Below, piece by piece: positions 17,254 through 25,389 of a stretch of 64,000 nt of DNA. Both the position numbers and the translations under genes were made by a program. Under the pieces are notes generated by a model. The model saw nothing but the letters and a program-made list of their open reading frames with translations. It made no database searches and was not told the origin of the DNA. Origin of the DNA: Bifidobacterium eulemuris (lineage in GTDB: Bacteria > Actinomycetota > Actinomycetes > Actinomycetales > Bifidobacteriaceae); NCBI RefSeq assembly GCF_014898155.1, contig NZ_CP062938.1:434001-498000 (forward strand), in the 5' to 3' direction. How positions within the stretch are numbered: position 1 is the stretch's first letter; every line of letters begins with the position of its first letter.

Positions 17254-17497
17254 TCCCGACTCCCCCATGCCGTGCATATTCCATAATGGATTTCATGCCT
17301 CGAACTGTACTGACAAGGAACGTCGCAGCAACACGATCATCAAACCCGTTATTCTCGACAATGCGACCTTCCGGAAGCGTCACTTCGAGATGCCTATCCC
17401 CTTTATCGAAAAATACAAGAACATTGTCATCCACAGTCACATCAGAATGCGTGACTTTAACTCCATCCCCTGTTTCGTAATAATCGAAAATACGCAT
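17237..17497 (-). CDS. Small unrecognised protein, first gene of the DUF4160 cluster
   Basis: The ATG at 17497 has an excellent ribosome site (AAAGGAGG, 5 bp spacing), which rules out the longer frame starting at 17539. The 86-residue product starts MRIFDYYETGDGVKV and looks mostly beta-stranded in its first half, with a helix near the end. I recognise no family. Its stop lies 17 bp inside the DUF4160 gene, so the three small genes form an overlapping unit. Confidence 0.6.
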   Translation of the reverse strand: MRIFDYYETGDGVKVTHSDVTVDDNVLVFFDKGDRHLEVTLPEGRIVENNGFDDRVAATFLVSTVRGMKSIMEYARHGGVGNAWAV

Positions 17498-17597
17498 GAC
17501 AACCTCCTTTATCGCACATTGTACGCGACTATCCCCCAACGTGACTCATCGTTAACTCAACGTCTCATACCAGCCTCCGCCGCCTTTGGCAGGAATG

Positions 17598-18332
17598 CTA
17601 TATCTCGTCGATAAGGTGACGGAGCAGCGACTCGCGGCGGTTGATGATCATGTCGGTGATGCGGTACGACTCGGTGTCCTCATAGGAGATGGGATGTACC
17701 CGCCCATCGTCGAACGAGAGAATCGTGGCGTTTGGCAAGGCGAGCAGCACCGGCGAATGGGTGGCGATGATGAACTGCGAACCGGCTTGCGCGAGTTCGG
17801 ACAGCAACGCCAGCAACGAAAGCTGACGCTGTGGGGAAAGCGCGGCCTCGGGCTCATCCATCACACAGAGACCCGGACCGCTGAACGACTGTATCCAACT
17901 CATAAAGCTTTCGCCGTGGGATTGCTCGTGCAGTCTCGCGCGCGCATCGGACCTGCCGACGGCGTATTCACGCGCCTTGGTGGCCATGGTGAAGAAGCTC
18001 TCCGCGCGCAGGAAGTAGCTGGACTGAGTCAACGACCGTTGCCGCTCCACGAGTACCGCATCGGCCAGTTCGGACACATCGTCGTAGGTGGAGAAACGAT
18101 AGTTGCGCGTACCGCCTTCCGCATTGAATCCGCAGGCGAGCGCGATCGCTTCCAGCAGCGTGGACTTACCGGATCCGTTCTCCCCCACGAAGAACGTCAC
18201 CGGCACGTCGAATGTCACCTCATCAACGTCCTGTAACGCCGTGATGCCCCGCACATAGGAGCCGTCAGGCAACGCGTTCCAATCAATACGCACCCGACGT
18301 ACAAACAACGGTGATCCCATGCGCCCCACCAT
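17598..18332 (-). CDS. ABC-type AAA ATPase, stand-alone
   Basis: A 244-residue soluble ATPase: Walker A VGENGSGKST, Walker B LCVMDEPEAALS, and the H-loop FIIATHSP. This combination is that of SMC/RecF-like or OLD-type ATPases (AAA_21/AAA_23), not of a transporter ATPase, and no permease is near. Such single-domain ATPases often occur with nucleases or in defence loci; no nuclease domain is fused here. An ATG at 18320 is an alternative start. Role unknown. Confidence 0.8.
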   Translation of the reverse strand: MVGRMGSPLFVRRVRIDWNALPDGSYVRGITALQDVDEVTFDVPVTFFVGENGSGKSTLLEAIALACGFNAEGGTRNYRFSTYDDVSELADAVLVERQRSLTQSSYFLRAESFFTMATKAREYAVGRSDARARLHEQSHGESFMSWIQSFSGPGLCVMDEPEAALSPQRQLSLLALLSELAQAGSQFIIATHSPVLLALPNATILSFDDGRVHPISYEDTESYRITDMIINRRESLLRHLIDEI

Positions 18333-18419
18333 ACCTCGAACATACCGCGACGTTCAAAACGCATTGCCGCATCACCACCACACCGAGCGCGTAATGACAT
18401 ACACGGCGGCGAACCGTGT

Positions 18420-18548
18420 ATGAAAAGCCTGTTCGCAGTGGGGTTCTCCGCGCTGTTCTGGGACGAGGTCATCGGATGGAATTCCATCGTCGGCTTCGCG
18501 CTGATTTTTGCTGCCGTGCTGATGAGCGTCGGCAAGCACGCCGATTAG
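18420..18548 (+). pseudogene. Remnant of an EamA/DMT-type transporter gene
   Basis: A 42-codon frame encodes MKSLFAVGFSALFWDEVIGW and a final hydrophobic helix (SIVGFALIFAAVLMS). This is the pattern of the last two helices of EamA-family drug/metabolite transporters, in which the L-F-W-x-E segment precedes the final helix. Nothing upstream continues the protein, so I read it as the 3' stub of a lost gene. It occupies part of an otherwise gene-free 325-bp gap (18333-18657). Confidence 0.6.
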
Positions 18549-18657
18549 ACGATTCACAGCCTGAACATTGCACGCCCAGCTGAACATCGCAGCCGTTCCG
18601 TCTCCTTTGATTTCGCTTGTCGCGGATTTGCGACGACCAAGATGCGTATTCGCCGGA

Positions 18658-19503
18658 CTAATGCGTCACGCACTCGGCGTTGTTTTCAGCCAGACGTTCG
18701 AGCATGGTGATCGGATGGGTGCGCTTGGAGAGGGTTTCGGTATATCGCGCGGTGACAGCGAGGAAAATCACGTACACATAGGGCATGCCGAGGTTGGTTT
18801 CGAGCAGCGAGTTGACCACCAGCGGCTTCAACGTCTCCTGCAGGCCAAGACCCGCGGAGCGGATGCCGCCGATCAACAGTCCCAATTCCCATCCGAATTG
18901 CACGAGCACGCCGATGGCGAGCAGCCAGGGGATGTTCACGCGCTGGGAGCGACGTTCGTGTGCGAGATTCCAGATGATCAAGGCCAGATATCCGACGAAT
19001 AGAATAAGTGCCATCCATCCGTGATAGGCACCGGTGGTGCGTTGGATGATGATGGGATGGTCGGCTTGATCGGGTGCGAACCGCGCGACCAGCGTCTGCA
19101 CGATCGGCGGCGCGCAGAACCACCATCCGAGGATGAGCAGCGACCATTCGAACAGATGGCTGTCTTTGGATATCCACAGCCAGATCCATGCGAAATTCGT
19201 AAACCCGTAGCTCATCGACATCCACAGCAGCACCCAGAACATCGATCCGCCTTCGATGCTGCGCGTGTGCAACGCGAGGTTGAAGATGCCGTAGTCGACG
19301 GCGAAATACAGCACGCCGGCGGCGAGCCCTACCAGCACCGTCATGGTTTTGCGCCGCCACAGCAGCAATCCTGCGAACACCAGCAGAAACGCGATGTCCA
19401 ACCAGATATACATCGGCGCGAACTGCCGTTTCGCCACAAAGTCCGCGACCTGAGTGGTCTCAGCCGCCGCCGCTATCATCGCATTCTCATACACAACCAT
19501 CAT
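18658..19503 (-). CDS. Multi-pass membrane protein of unknown function
   Basis: I start at 19503 (ATG ATG, with a GGGA-type site); the frame is open to 19578. The 281-residue protein has about seven to eight helices, is rich in Trp (for example WVLLWMSMSYGFTNFAWIWLW) and has no extracellular domain. It ends in a short hydrophilic tail. I do not recognise a family with certainty. It is divergent from the small membrane protein gene at 19573, sharing a 69-bp promoter gap. Confidence 0.65.
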   Translation of the reverse strand: MMVVYENAMIAAAAETTQVADFVAKRQFAPMYIWLDIAFLLVFAGLLLWRRKTMTVLVGLAAGVLYFAVDYGIFNLALHTRSIEGGSMFWVLLWMSMSYGFTNFAWIWLWISKDSHLFEWSLLILGWWFCAPPIVQTLVARFAPDQADHPIIIQRTTGAYHGWMALILFVGYLALIIWNLAHERRSQRVNIPWLLAIGVLVQFGWELGLLIGGIRSAGLGLQETLKPLVVNSLLETNLGMPYVYVIFLAVTARYTETLSKRTHPITMLERLAENNAECVTH

Positions 19504-19572
19504 GCTATCCCGTTGGCACGCCGAGCGACAGGCACGTGCCGCAACAATAGTCGCAAGGCCAAGAGAGGTCGT

Positions 19573-19899
19573 ATGCACGCAACATGGTCCGACCCATGGC
19601 TCTATATCGTCGTCATCATTGATTTCTATGTTGTTCCGTCGGCGATTCAGGATACCGGGAGCGGCATAGTTCTGATGCTGATTGTCATGACTCTTGTCCT
19701 GTTCGTGACTTCCATAGCGTATGGCCTGCGCCGCGGGCGGCGTTATCAGTATCCGATAATCGTCGTTCTACTGTTCATTCCAACGATATTCATCTTCTGC
19801 AATGCCAGCTCCTGGTTCCGCATCATCTCATGCGGCATCATCGCAGCGCTCGGCAACGCATTCGGCAGCCTGCTTACATGCATCTTCAGGAAAGAGTAA
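19573..19899 (+). CDS. Small membrane protein of unknown function
   Basis: The 108-residue product begins MHATWSDPWLYIVVIIDF and has four hydrophobic segments covering most of its length, with a basic loop (GLRRGRRYQYP) in the middle. GAGAGGTC precedes the ATG. It is lower in GC than its surroundings. No family recognised; no neighbour suggests a role. The 171 bp that follow up to the MntA gene hold only the short inverted repeat listed next. Confidence 0.5.
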   Translation: MHATWSDPWLYIVVIIDFYVVPSAIQDTGSGIVLMLIVMTLVLFVTSIAYGLRRGRRYQYPIIVVLLFIPTIFIFCNASSWFRIISCGIIAALGNAFGSLLTCIFRKE

Positions 19900-20044
19900 C
19901 CACCTCGCACACCTTGTCATCACAGCGTCATTCCGTGCCAATCTGGCTCTTCGTATTTGGGAACAAGTTCCATAGGTGGATTGGGCAGAGCGAACAGCGC
20001 ACCATGCCCTAAGGCGTCGCAACAGCATAATCACCCACATACCA

Positions 20045-20060
20045 TTAGCATATAGGCTAA
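20045..20060. promoter_or_regulatory. Short inverted repeat before mntA, possible operator
   Basis: TTAGC and GCTAA are arranged as an inverted repeat around ATATAG, 10 bp before the mntA start and overlapping a TAAGAT that could be a -10 element. Because MntA carries an HTH domain, self-repression here is plausible. No Shine-Dalgarno sequence is visible, so the transcript may be nearly leaderless. Confidence 0.35.
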
Positions 20061-20070
20061 GATAGCGGAT

Positions 20071-20568
20071 ATGGAAAGCATTGCAGCATTAAACGAGCGG
20101 CGCGCGGCATTGGATTTCACGCAGAGCAGCGTCGCCGACGCCATGGGTGTCTCCGCGCCGGTGCTTTCCCGCGCCGTCAGAGGCAATCCGACGCAGGAAT
20201 TCCTCGACCGATACAGCGACGCGCTCGACGAGCTGTCCCGCAAAACCACGCCACAACAAATCGCCGATATCGCGCGCCCAATCGCCACCAAACATTTCGT
20301 CGACGAGCTCTACCTGTTCGGATCCATGGCGAGAGGCGAGGGCACCGCACACTCAGACGTGGACCTCATCTACCGCTTCTCCCCTGAAGCCAACCCACCG
20401 ATTGATTCATGGGCGTTGCGCGACGACCTCGAACAGGCGTTCGGCCGAAACGTCGATCTTGTTCGCAAAGACTATTTCACCACGCCGCTGAGCGATCGGC
20501 TTGCGGAAACACAGCGGATACTATTCGTCAACAGCGTGACCTCCAAGCCAATGTTCCGCATCATCTGA
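20071..20568 (+). CDS. mntA: MNT-type nucleotidyltransferase antitoxin with fused XRE helix-turn-helix
   Basis: The 165-residue protein has an N-terminal XRE-like DNA-binding domain (residues 5-58, FTQSSVADAMGVSAPVLSRAV) and a minimal nucleotidyltransferase domain with LYLFGSMARGEG (G84, S85) and HSDVDL (D96, D98), the GSx10DxD signature. MntA enzymes inactivate the HepT toxin by adding AMP to a tyrosine near its active site. The classic MntA has no HTH, so this version probably combines neutralisation with repression. The hepT gene follows by 10 bp. Confidence 0.87.
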   Translation: MESIAALNERRAALDFTQSSVADAMGVSAPVLSRAVRGNPTQEFLDRYSDALDELSRKTTPQQIADIARPIATKHFVDELYLFGSMARGEGTAHSDVDLIYRFSPEANPPIDSWALRDDLEQAFGRNVDLVRKDYFTTPLSDRLAETQRILFVNSVTSKPMFRII

Positions 20569-20578
20569 AAGAAGGAAT

Positions 20579-20992
20579 ATGGACACGGCGTATAGCGACC
20601 GAGACCTCATCCATATCATCGCCATCATTCGCGCGCTGCATGACGCACAGCGTTTCCTCGGAGACATGACGCTGGAGGAATTCGAAACCGACGACGAAAA
20701 GCAGAACGCCGTGGCCATGGCCTTCGCCCGCTGCGGCGAGCACGTCAAAAGGTTATCGGAAGAGTTCAGGCGACATGAAAGCTCCATCGAATGGCGCAAG
20801 GTGGCGGGAATGCGTGACTGGATCACCCACAATTACGATGGATTGGATTTCGAAACGCTCTACCATGCGGTGATTGACCAGGCCCCGCAGGTACTCGACG
20901 TATTACTTCCCTACGCCGATCAAGCCAGCAACGAACGCATACAGGTCGCCGACCCTTTCGACGTGCCGAACATCGATGAAACGCCACGGTAA
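20579..20992 (+). CDS. hepT: HEPN-domain RNase toxin (DUF86 family)
   Basis: The 137-residue helical protein contains the HEPN catalytic motif as RDWITHNY: R79, H84 and the AMP-acceptor tyrosine Y86 (RX4HXY). This matches HepT of the HepT-MntA type VII toxin-antitoxin family, an RNase thought to cleave tRNA. AAAGAAGGA precedes the ATG. Both motifs are intact, so the pair should be active. Its role here could be stabilising the accessory region or phage defence. Confidence 0.88.
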   Translation: MDTAYSDRDLIHIIAIIRALHDAQRFLGDMTLEEFETDDEKQNAVAMAFARCGEHVKRLSEEFRRHESSIEWRKVAGMRDWITHNYDGLDFETLYHAVIDQAPQVLDVLLPYADQASNERIQVADPFDVPNIDETPR

Positions 20993-21039
20993 GCGCAATC
21001 GTCAACGCTTCCGAACATAAGATAAGGACGCTTCACGAA

Positions 21040-21903
21040 TCACGCCGAAATGAGTTCATGATCACGGGCGCGATAGTAGTCGCGGGCGGCGTCCACCAGC
21101 GTTCGGATGGGGAATGCGAGGATCTGCGCGCCGCCGACGCTCGTTCGACGGATCGCATCGCCGTGCTTGGCGAGGAAGTGTTCGCCGAATCGGGAGAAGT
21201 CCTCGTAGCGGTCGAGTTCCACGGTGTCGAAGGTGACCCATTCGACCGTGCGCTCACCGGTGACCGCGTCGATTTGACGGACCGGTGCGGTCTCTTGAAT
21301 GACCGGACGCCCGATCAGCGATTCGGCGTGGTGGATGGCCGTGCAGGATTCGAAGTCGGTTCCGAGGAAAATCACCTTGCCGTCCAGTTCGCACAGTCTG
21401 GCGATGGGACTGTTCTCGCCGAACGGCATATCGTATACGCCGTTGCCGGCGGCGCCCCGCCCTTCCGCGATTCCGCACAGCCAGTCGGCGTGCGCGCCCC
21501 ATGCGCTCATCGAATACAACGGATGATCGCTGCGGCGGGTGCCGGGCAGCGCACGGAAATATTCCGGGGTGCGTCCCAATCCATGCACGGGCGTGGTCGC
21601 GGCGTCGAACGCGGGCAAGGCGTTGCGCACATCATCGACCAACGCCGCATCCACCGGCGGATATCCCCAGTATTGCGGATCGGACAGGTCCAAGCTCTGC
21701 GCCGACATCATGATGTCGCCTTCGCACAGCACGTCCTTGAGCACATCGACCACGGTCTGCTCGCCGCCCGGTATGAATCCGAACGCGCTGAGTTTGGTGT
21801 GCACGAAGCATGAGTCCGTGCGCCCCAAACCCACCGCAGTCAACGCCCCGCGAAGCCGCGCCCCTGTGGTCACGGTCTCGATACAGGACTCATCCCAGGA
21901 CAT
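21040..21903 (-). CDS. Aminoglycoside N(3)-acetyltransferase family protein
   Basis: I start at 21903 (MSWDESC); the open frame reaches 22032 without added similarity. The 287-residue protein has the AAC(3)/Antibiotic_NAT family motifs: VHTKLSAFGFIPGGEQTV, RRSDHPLYSMSAWGAHA, and SPIARLCELDGKVIFLGTDF followed by IHHAE, which carries the catalytic histidine. Chromosomal members of this family do not always confer resistance. It is head-to-head with the aminoglycoside phosphotransferase-like gene, 165 bp apart. Confidence 0.85.
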   Translation of the reverse strand: MSWDESCIETVTTGARLRGALTAVGLGRTDSCFVHTKLSAFGFIPGGEQTVVDVLKDVLCEGDIMMSAQSLDLSDPQYWGYPPVDAALVDDVRNALPAFDAATTPVHGLGRTPEYFRALPGTRRSDHPLYSMSAWGAHADWLCGIAEGRGAAGNGVYDMPFGENSPIARLCELDGKVIFLGTDFESCTAIHHAESLIGRPVIQETAPVRQIDAVTGERTVEWVTFDTVELDRYEDFSRFGEHFLAKHGDAIRRTSVGGAQILAFPIRTLVDAARDYYRARDHELISA

Positions 21904-22068
21904 GGCAGGTCTCTTTTCTGAATTGGGAAAACGGTACGAAGAGAATGTATCATGCATCACCAGTCCGGAGTACGCGAACCATGAACCACGCCCGCGGATG
22001 CGACATCCATACATGTCAAGCACGCCACACATTCACCGTTGCCTTCCGAACAAGACGTTCGAACGGTT

Positions 22069-22869
22069 ATGCTCGAGAACATGAAACGAACATCTCTTCA
22101 GCGGCCAGTCTTACCGCACTGGCTGGATGATTCGCTGGCGCATGCGCCCATGTTCGACAGCAGTTCGTCGCCCGAAGCGCGGGTGACGTTCATCGACCAT
22201 GAAGACGGCTTCTTTCTGAAACGCGCGAAGTTGGGCACCCTCCAACGCGAGGCCGAACTCACGAGATTCTTCCATGAACGCGGACTCGCCGCCGAAACGC
22301 TGCGCTACGATCAGGATCCGCGTCATAGCTGCGATTGGCTGCTCACCAAGCGATTGCCCGGCGAGGATTGCACCGCATCGCAATACATGGAGCAGCCCGA
22401 ACGTTTGGCCGATCTCATGGCCGAACGTCTGGCGGCCCTCCATACGATGCCGACCGACGGATGCCCGGTGCCCGACCACACAACGCGATATCTGGAACGC
22501 GCCAAAGAAGGACGGCGCATCGGACGCGTCGATCCGTCGTTCTTCACCGATATGTTCGGTCCCGCCTCACTCAGCGAAATACACCGCGTCATCGTCGAGC
22601 GCAAACATCTGCTGCATACGGACACGCTGCTCCACGGCGATTACTGCCTGCCGAACATCATTCTCGACGACTGGCGGTTCTCCGGTTTCATGGATCTTGA
22701 TTCCGGCGGCGTCGGAGACCGGCATGTGGACGTGTTCTGGGCATTATGGACTCTGCGGTTCAATCTGCATACCGACCGATACGACAACCGTTTCCTCGAC
22801 GCCTACGGGCGGGAGCGAGTCGATTTCGACGTTCTCCCACTGATCGCCGCCATCGAAGTGTTCGGATGA
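22069..22869 (+). CDS. Aminoglycoside phosphotransferase (APH(3')-like) family kinase
   Basis: About 266 residues from ATG 22069 (22081 is an alternative, giving a length typical of APH(3')). It shows a nucleotide-binding half with a conserved Lys in FFLKRAK, the Brenner motif LLHGDYCLPN, and the metal-binding segment FMDLDSGGVGDRHVDVFWAL, close to the APH(3') consensus. Substrate may be an aminoglycoside or another small molecule. It is divergent from the AAC(3)-like gene; both look intact. Confidence 0.83.
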   Translation: MLENMKRTSLQRPVLPHWLDDSLAHAPMFDSSSSPEARVTFIDHEDGFFLKRAKLGTLQREAELTRFFHERGLAAETLRYDQDPRHSCDWLLTKRLPGEDCTASQYMEQPERLADLMAERLAALHTMPTDGCPVPDHTTRYLERAKEGRRIGRVDPSFFTDMFGPASLSEIHRVIVERKHLLHTDTLLHGDYCLPNIILDDWRFSGFMDLDSGGVGDRHVDVFWALWTLRFNLHTDRYDNRFLDAYGRERVDFDVLPLIAAIEVFG

Positions 22870-22885
22870 CGATTGAGCCAACCGG

Positions 22886-23836
22886 TCACACATCGGGGGA
22901 TTCGTTTACGCGCTCGTCAAGAGCGCCGGCGTTGGCTTTGTCGATGGACGTGATGATGTCGTAGACGAAACGGCATACGGGAAGATCCACGCCGTGTTCC
23001 CGCCCCATCCGCAGCGCCTCGCCCATGAACATATCGATCTCCGTCTGGTTCCCGTGCAGCACGTCCTGGACCATGCTGCACATGCCGTCCGGATCGTAAT
23101 CGTCGAAGAAGCCGTCCAGATCCCGTATGTCCCGCTGGGTCAGGCCCACGTCCATCGCCTCGGCGAGGGCTACGATCTCCCGCATGACGCACTCCATCGC
23201 GTCACGGGCTTCGGGGATTCGCTGGAACCAGCGGTGCCGCCCACGGAAGATGGCCTCCACCGTGTTGCAGGCGGCGTTGAGCATGTATTTGCGCCATATC
23301 TCCAGATAGATGTCGTCGCTGATCGCGCAGGGGACGGCGTCCGCGAACAGTGCGTGCGCGTCCTTGACCCTGCCGCTGACCGTTCCGTCCTTCTCTCCTA
23401 TGGCGATCTGCCCGACCGGTTTGAAGTCGACATGATTGCCCGACTTCTTCGCATTGATTTTGCTCATGCAGTAGACGACATGCCCCGCGCCGAACCGTCT
23501 CGCCAGCGTCTCCTCGCTGGATAGGCCGTTGATCAGGCTCATCAGCGTGGTGTGGCCGTCGATCTCCCGTGCGATGTCGTCCAGAATCCCTTGAAGCTGG
23601 TAGCTTTTCACCGCTACGACCAGCAGATCCGGCGCGCTCCGCCCCTCGCCTGGCGCGACCACGTTCAGCTCGTAGGATTCCCCGTTGATGACCATGCCGT
23701 CACGTTTGAGCCGCTCCGCGCGCTCCCCTGTCGCGATGACGCGCACCCGACCCGCGCCCAACGAGCGTCTTGCGGCGTAGTAGGCGACGCTGCCCTCCGC
23801 GCCGAGTCCGATGATGCTTACCGTTCGTATTGCCAT
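22886..23836 (-). CDS. Ketopantoate reductase family oxidoreductase (PanE/ApbA-like)
   Basis: I start at 23836, where AAAGGAG lies 8 bp upstream. The 316-residue protein has an N-terminal Rossmann fold (IIGLGAEGSVAYYAA), VKSYQL at the catalytic-lysine region, and the C-terminal helical domain (WRKYMLNAACNTVEAIF). Family members reduce 2-dehydropantoate with NADPH, but paralogues of unknown substrate are common. It is divergent from the MocR regulator, with a palindrome between them, so it is probably the target of that regulator. Confidence 0.82.
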   Translation of the reverse strand: MAIRTVSIIGLGAEGSVAYYAARRSLGAGRVRVIATGERAERLKRDGMVINGESYELNVVAPGEGRSAPDLLVVAVKSYQLQGILDDIAREIDGHTTLMSLINGLSSEETLARRFGAGHVVYCMSKINAKKSGNHVDFKPVGQIAIGEKDGTVSGRVKDAHALFADAVPCAISDDIYLEIWRKYMLNAACNTVEAIFRGRHRWFQRIPEARDAMECVMREIVALAEAMDVGLTQRDIRDLDGFFDDYDPDGMCSMVQDVLHGNQTEIDMFMGEALRMGREHGVDLPVCRFVYDIITSIDKANAGALDERVNESPDV

Positions 23837-23881
23837 GATCCACGCTCCTTTCCGCATGTCGACTGCATCATACGGTTATAT

Positions 23882-23912
23882 TCCATACAATTAAGAACGA
23901 GAATTGTATGGA
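23882..23912. promoter_or_regulatory. Perfect 11-bp inverted repeat, likely MocR operator
   Basis: TCCATACAATT at 23882-23892 and AATTGTATGGA at 23902-23912 are perfect inverted copies with a 9-bp spacer, so the half-site centres are 20 bp apart, two helical turns. The site lies in the 94-bp gap between the divergent oxidoreductase and MocR genes, 18 bp before the MocR start codon. Control of both genes by the MocR protein is the simple reading. Confidence 0.7.
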
Positions 23913-23930
23913 TTACATTGGGAGGTCGTC

Positions 23931-25343
23931 ATGCCGCGACACAATGCGCTGTGGGCTTCCGCGCTCTCCTGGAAGCCGGATCGAAGCAGCCTGAAACGCC
24001 CGATCTACGCGTCGCTCGCCGAACAGTTGGAACGCGACATCGCGGACGGCTCGCTCGCCCCGGGCGTGCGACTGCCGTCGCAGCGCGATCTGGCCGACTA
24101 TCTGGGCATCAATTTCACCACGGTCACCCGAACCTACCGCTTATGCGAGCTGAAAGGACTGCTGTACGCGACCACCGGCAGCGGAACCTTCGTGGCACCC
24201 AACGCGGCGAGGTCGGCCACCATATCGACCGCGAACCTCGCGCGGGAAAGCATCGACCTGGGATTCGTCGGATCCTTCGAATCCTGCAACGCGATGGTCG
24301 CCGAGGCCATCGCCTCCGTGGCGAGGAACAGGCATGTCCCGCAACTGCTCGATTACGACCATCCGACGGGCATGCCGCACCATAAGGCCGCGGGCGTCGA
24401 CTGGCTGCGCGGCATCGGTCTGCGAACCGACACCGACCATCTGGCTATCGTGTCGGGAACGCAGAACGGACTCGCGCTGGCGCTCATCGCCTTGTTCGAC
24501 CCCGGCGACCGCATCGCCGTGGACACCTACACCTATGCGAATTTCATCGAGCTGGCGAAGACGCTCCATATCCAGCTCGCACCCGTCGCGGCGGACGACG
24601 AAGGCATGCGGGCGGATGAGCTGGAGGCGCAGCATGGACTCAACCCCGTGCAGGGCGTTTTTCTGATGCCGTCCTGCTGCAATCCCACGACGGCGATGGT
24701 CTCCGAACGACGGAAGAGGGAGTTGGCGGACGTCATCGCGAGACATCGGCTGATTCTGATCGAAGACGACATCCATGCCCTGTTCACGGCCGGCGTCGTC
24801 GCGGATTACCAAGGCCCGATGGCGCTGCTGGTTCCGGATCGGACGATATATCTGTGCGGTACTTCGAAACCGATCTGCTCCGGTCTGCGCGTCGCGTATC
24901 TCGTCTATCCGGATGAGTTCCGCGAGCGGATCCTGCAGGCACTGTTCAACGTGAACGTGAAAACATCCTCGCTGGACGCGGAGATCATCAGCGAACTGAT
25001 CACCTCCGGAACGGCGAGCAAGATCATTCACCGGAAGCGCGATCTGCTGGCCGAAATGAATGCGCTGTTCCGTGGTTTCTTCCCGGATGCGCCGGATTTC
25101 GGCCATCCTCTCAGCTTCTACCGTTGGCTGCCGATAGACGACCAACGGGACGGCGCGCGGATCGAAAAGGAACTCCAGAACGCGGGAGTGCGCGTCTACC
25201 ATTCCGACCGTTTTCTGTCGGGCCCGCGCCAGAAGCGGCGATATCTGCGGATAGCCCTTTCCACGGCCGGCGCACCGGAACGCCTCGCCAAAGGTCTGTC
25301 GATTCTTTCGGACTATCTGTCGGACAATCGGCCGCTTGTCTAG
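23931..25343 (+). CDS. MocR-type regulator (GntR HTH with aminotransferase-like domain)
   Basis: GGGAGG 5 bp before ATG 23931 fixes the start. The 470-residue protein has a GntR-type winged helix (PIYASLAEQLERDIADGSLA, LPSQRDLADYLGINFTTVTR) and a class-I aminotransferase-like domain with the PLP-lysine region YLCGTSKPICSGLRVAYL. MocR proteins sense PLP or an amino compound and usually regulate a divergent gene, here the ketopantoate-reductase-like gene. Intact. Confidence 0.92.
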   Translation: MPRHNALWASALSWKPDRSSLKRPIYASLAEQLERDIADGSLAPGVRLPSQRDLADYLGINFTTVTRTYRLCELKGLLYATTGSGTFVAPNAARSATISTANLARESIDLGFVGSFESCNAMVAEAIASVARNRHVPQLLDYDHPTGMPHHKAAGVDWLRGIGLRTDTDHLAIVSGTQNGLALALIALFDPGDRIAVDTYTYANFIELAKTLHIQLAPVAADDEGMRADELEAQHGLNPVQGVFLMPSCCNPTTAMVSERRKRELADVIARHRLILIEDDIHALFTAGVVADYQGPMALLVPDRTIYLCGTSKPICSGLRVAYLVYPDEFRERILQALFNVNVKTSSLDAEIISELITSGTASKIIHRKRDLLAEMNALFRGFFPDAPDFGHPLSFYRWLPIDDQRDGARIEKELQNAGVRVYHSDRFLSGPRQKRRYLRIALSTAGAPERLAKGLSILSDYLSDNRPLV

Positions 25344-25359
25344 CACGGCCGTATGCAAA

Positions 25360-25389
25360 GGCCGCGCACCCGAATCGGGATGCGCGGCC
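25360..25389. terminator. Bidirectional terminator between mocR-type gene and tsf
   Basis: GGCCGCGCA and TGCGCGGCC form a 9-bp stem extended inward by CCCGA/TCGGG with one bulged base. It begins 16 bp after the MocR stop and lies 46 bp after the convergent tsf stop. No long T-run on either side. Confidence 0.7.

Noticed and set aside
16888..17286. Plus-strand frames across the DUF4160 cluster
   Set aside because: They lack ribosome sites and domains, while the minus-strand genes have strong sites and tight overlaps.
19021..19572. Upstream extension of the small membrane protein gene at 19573
   Set aside because: The extended part is antisense to the 281-residue membrane protein and is His/Gln/Arg-rich; the ATG at 19573 has its own ribosome site.
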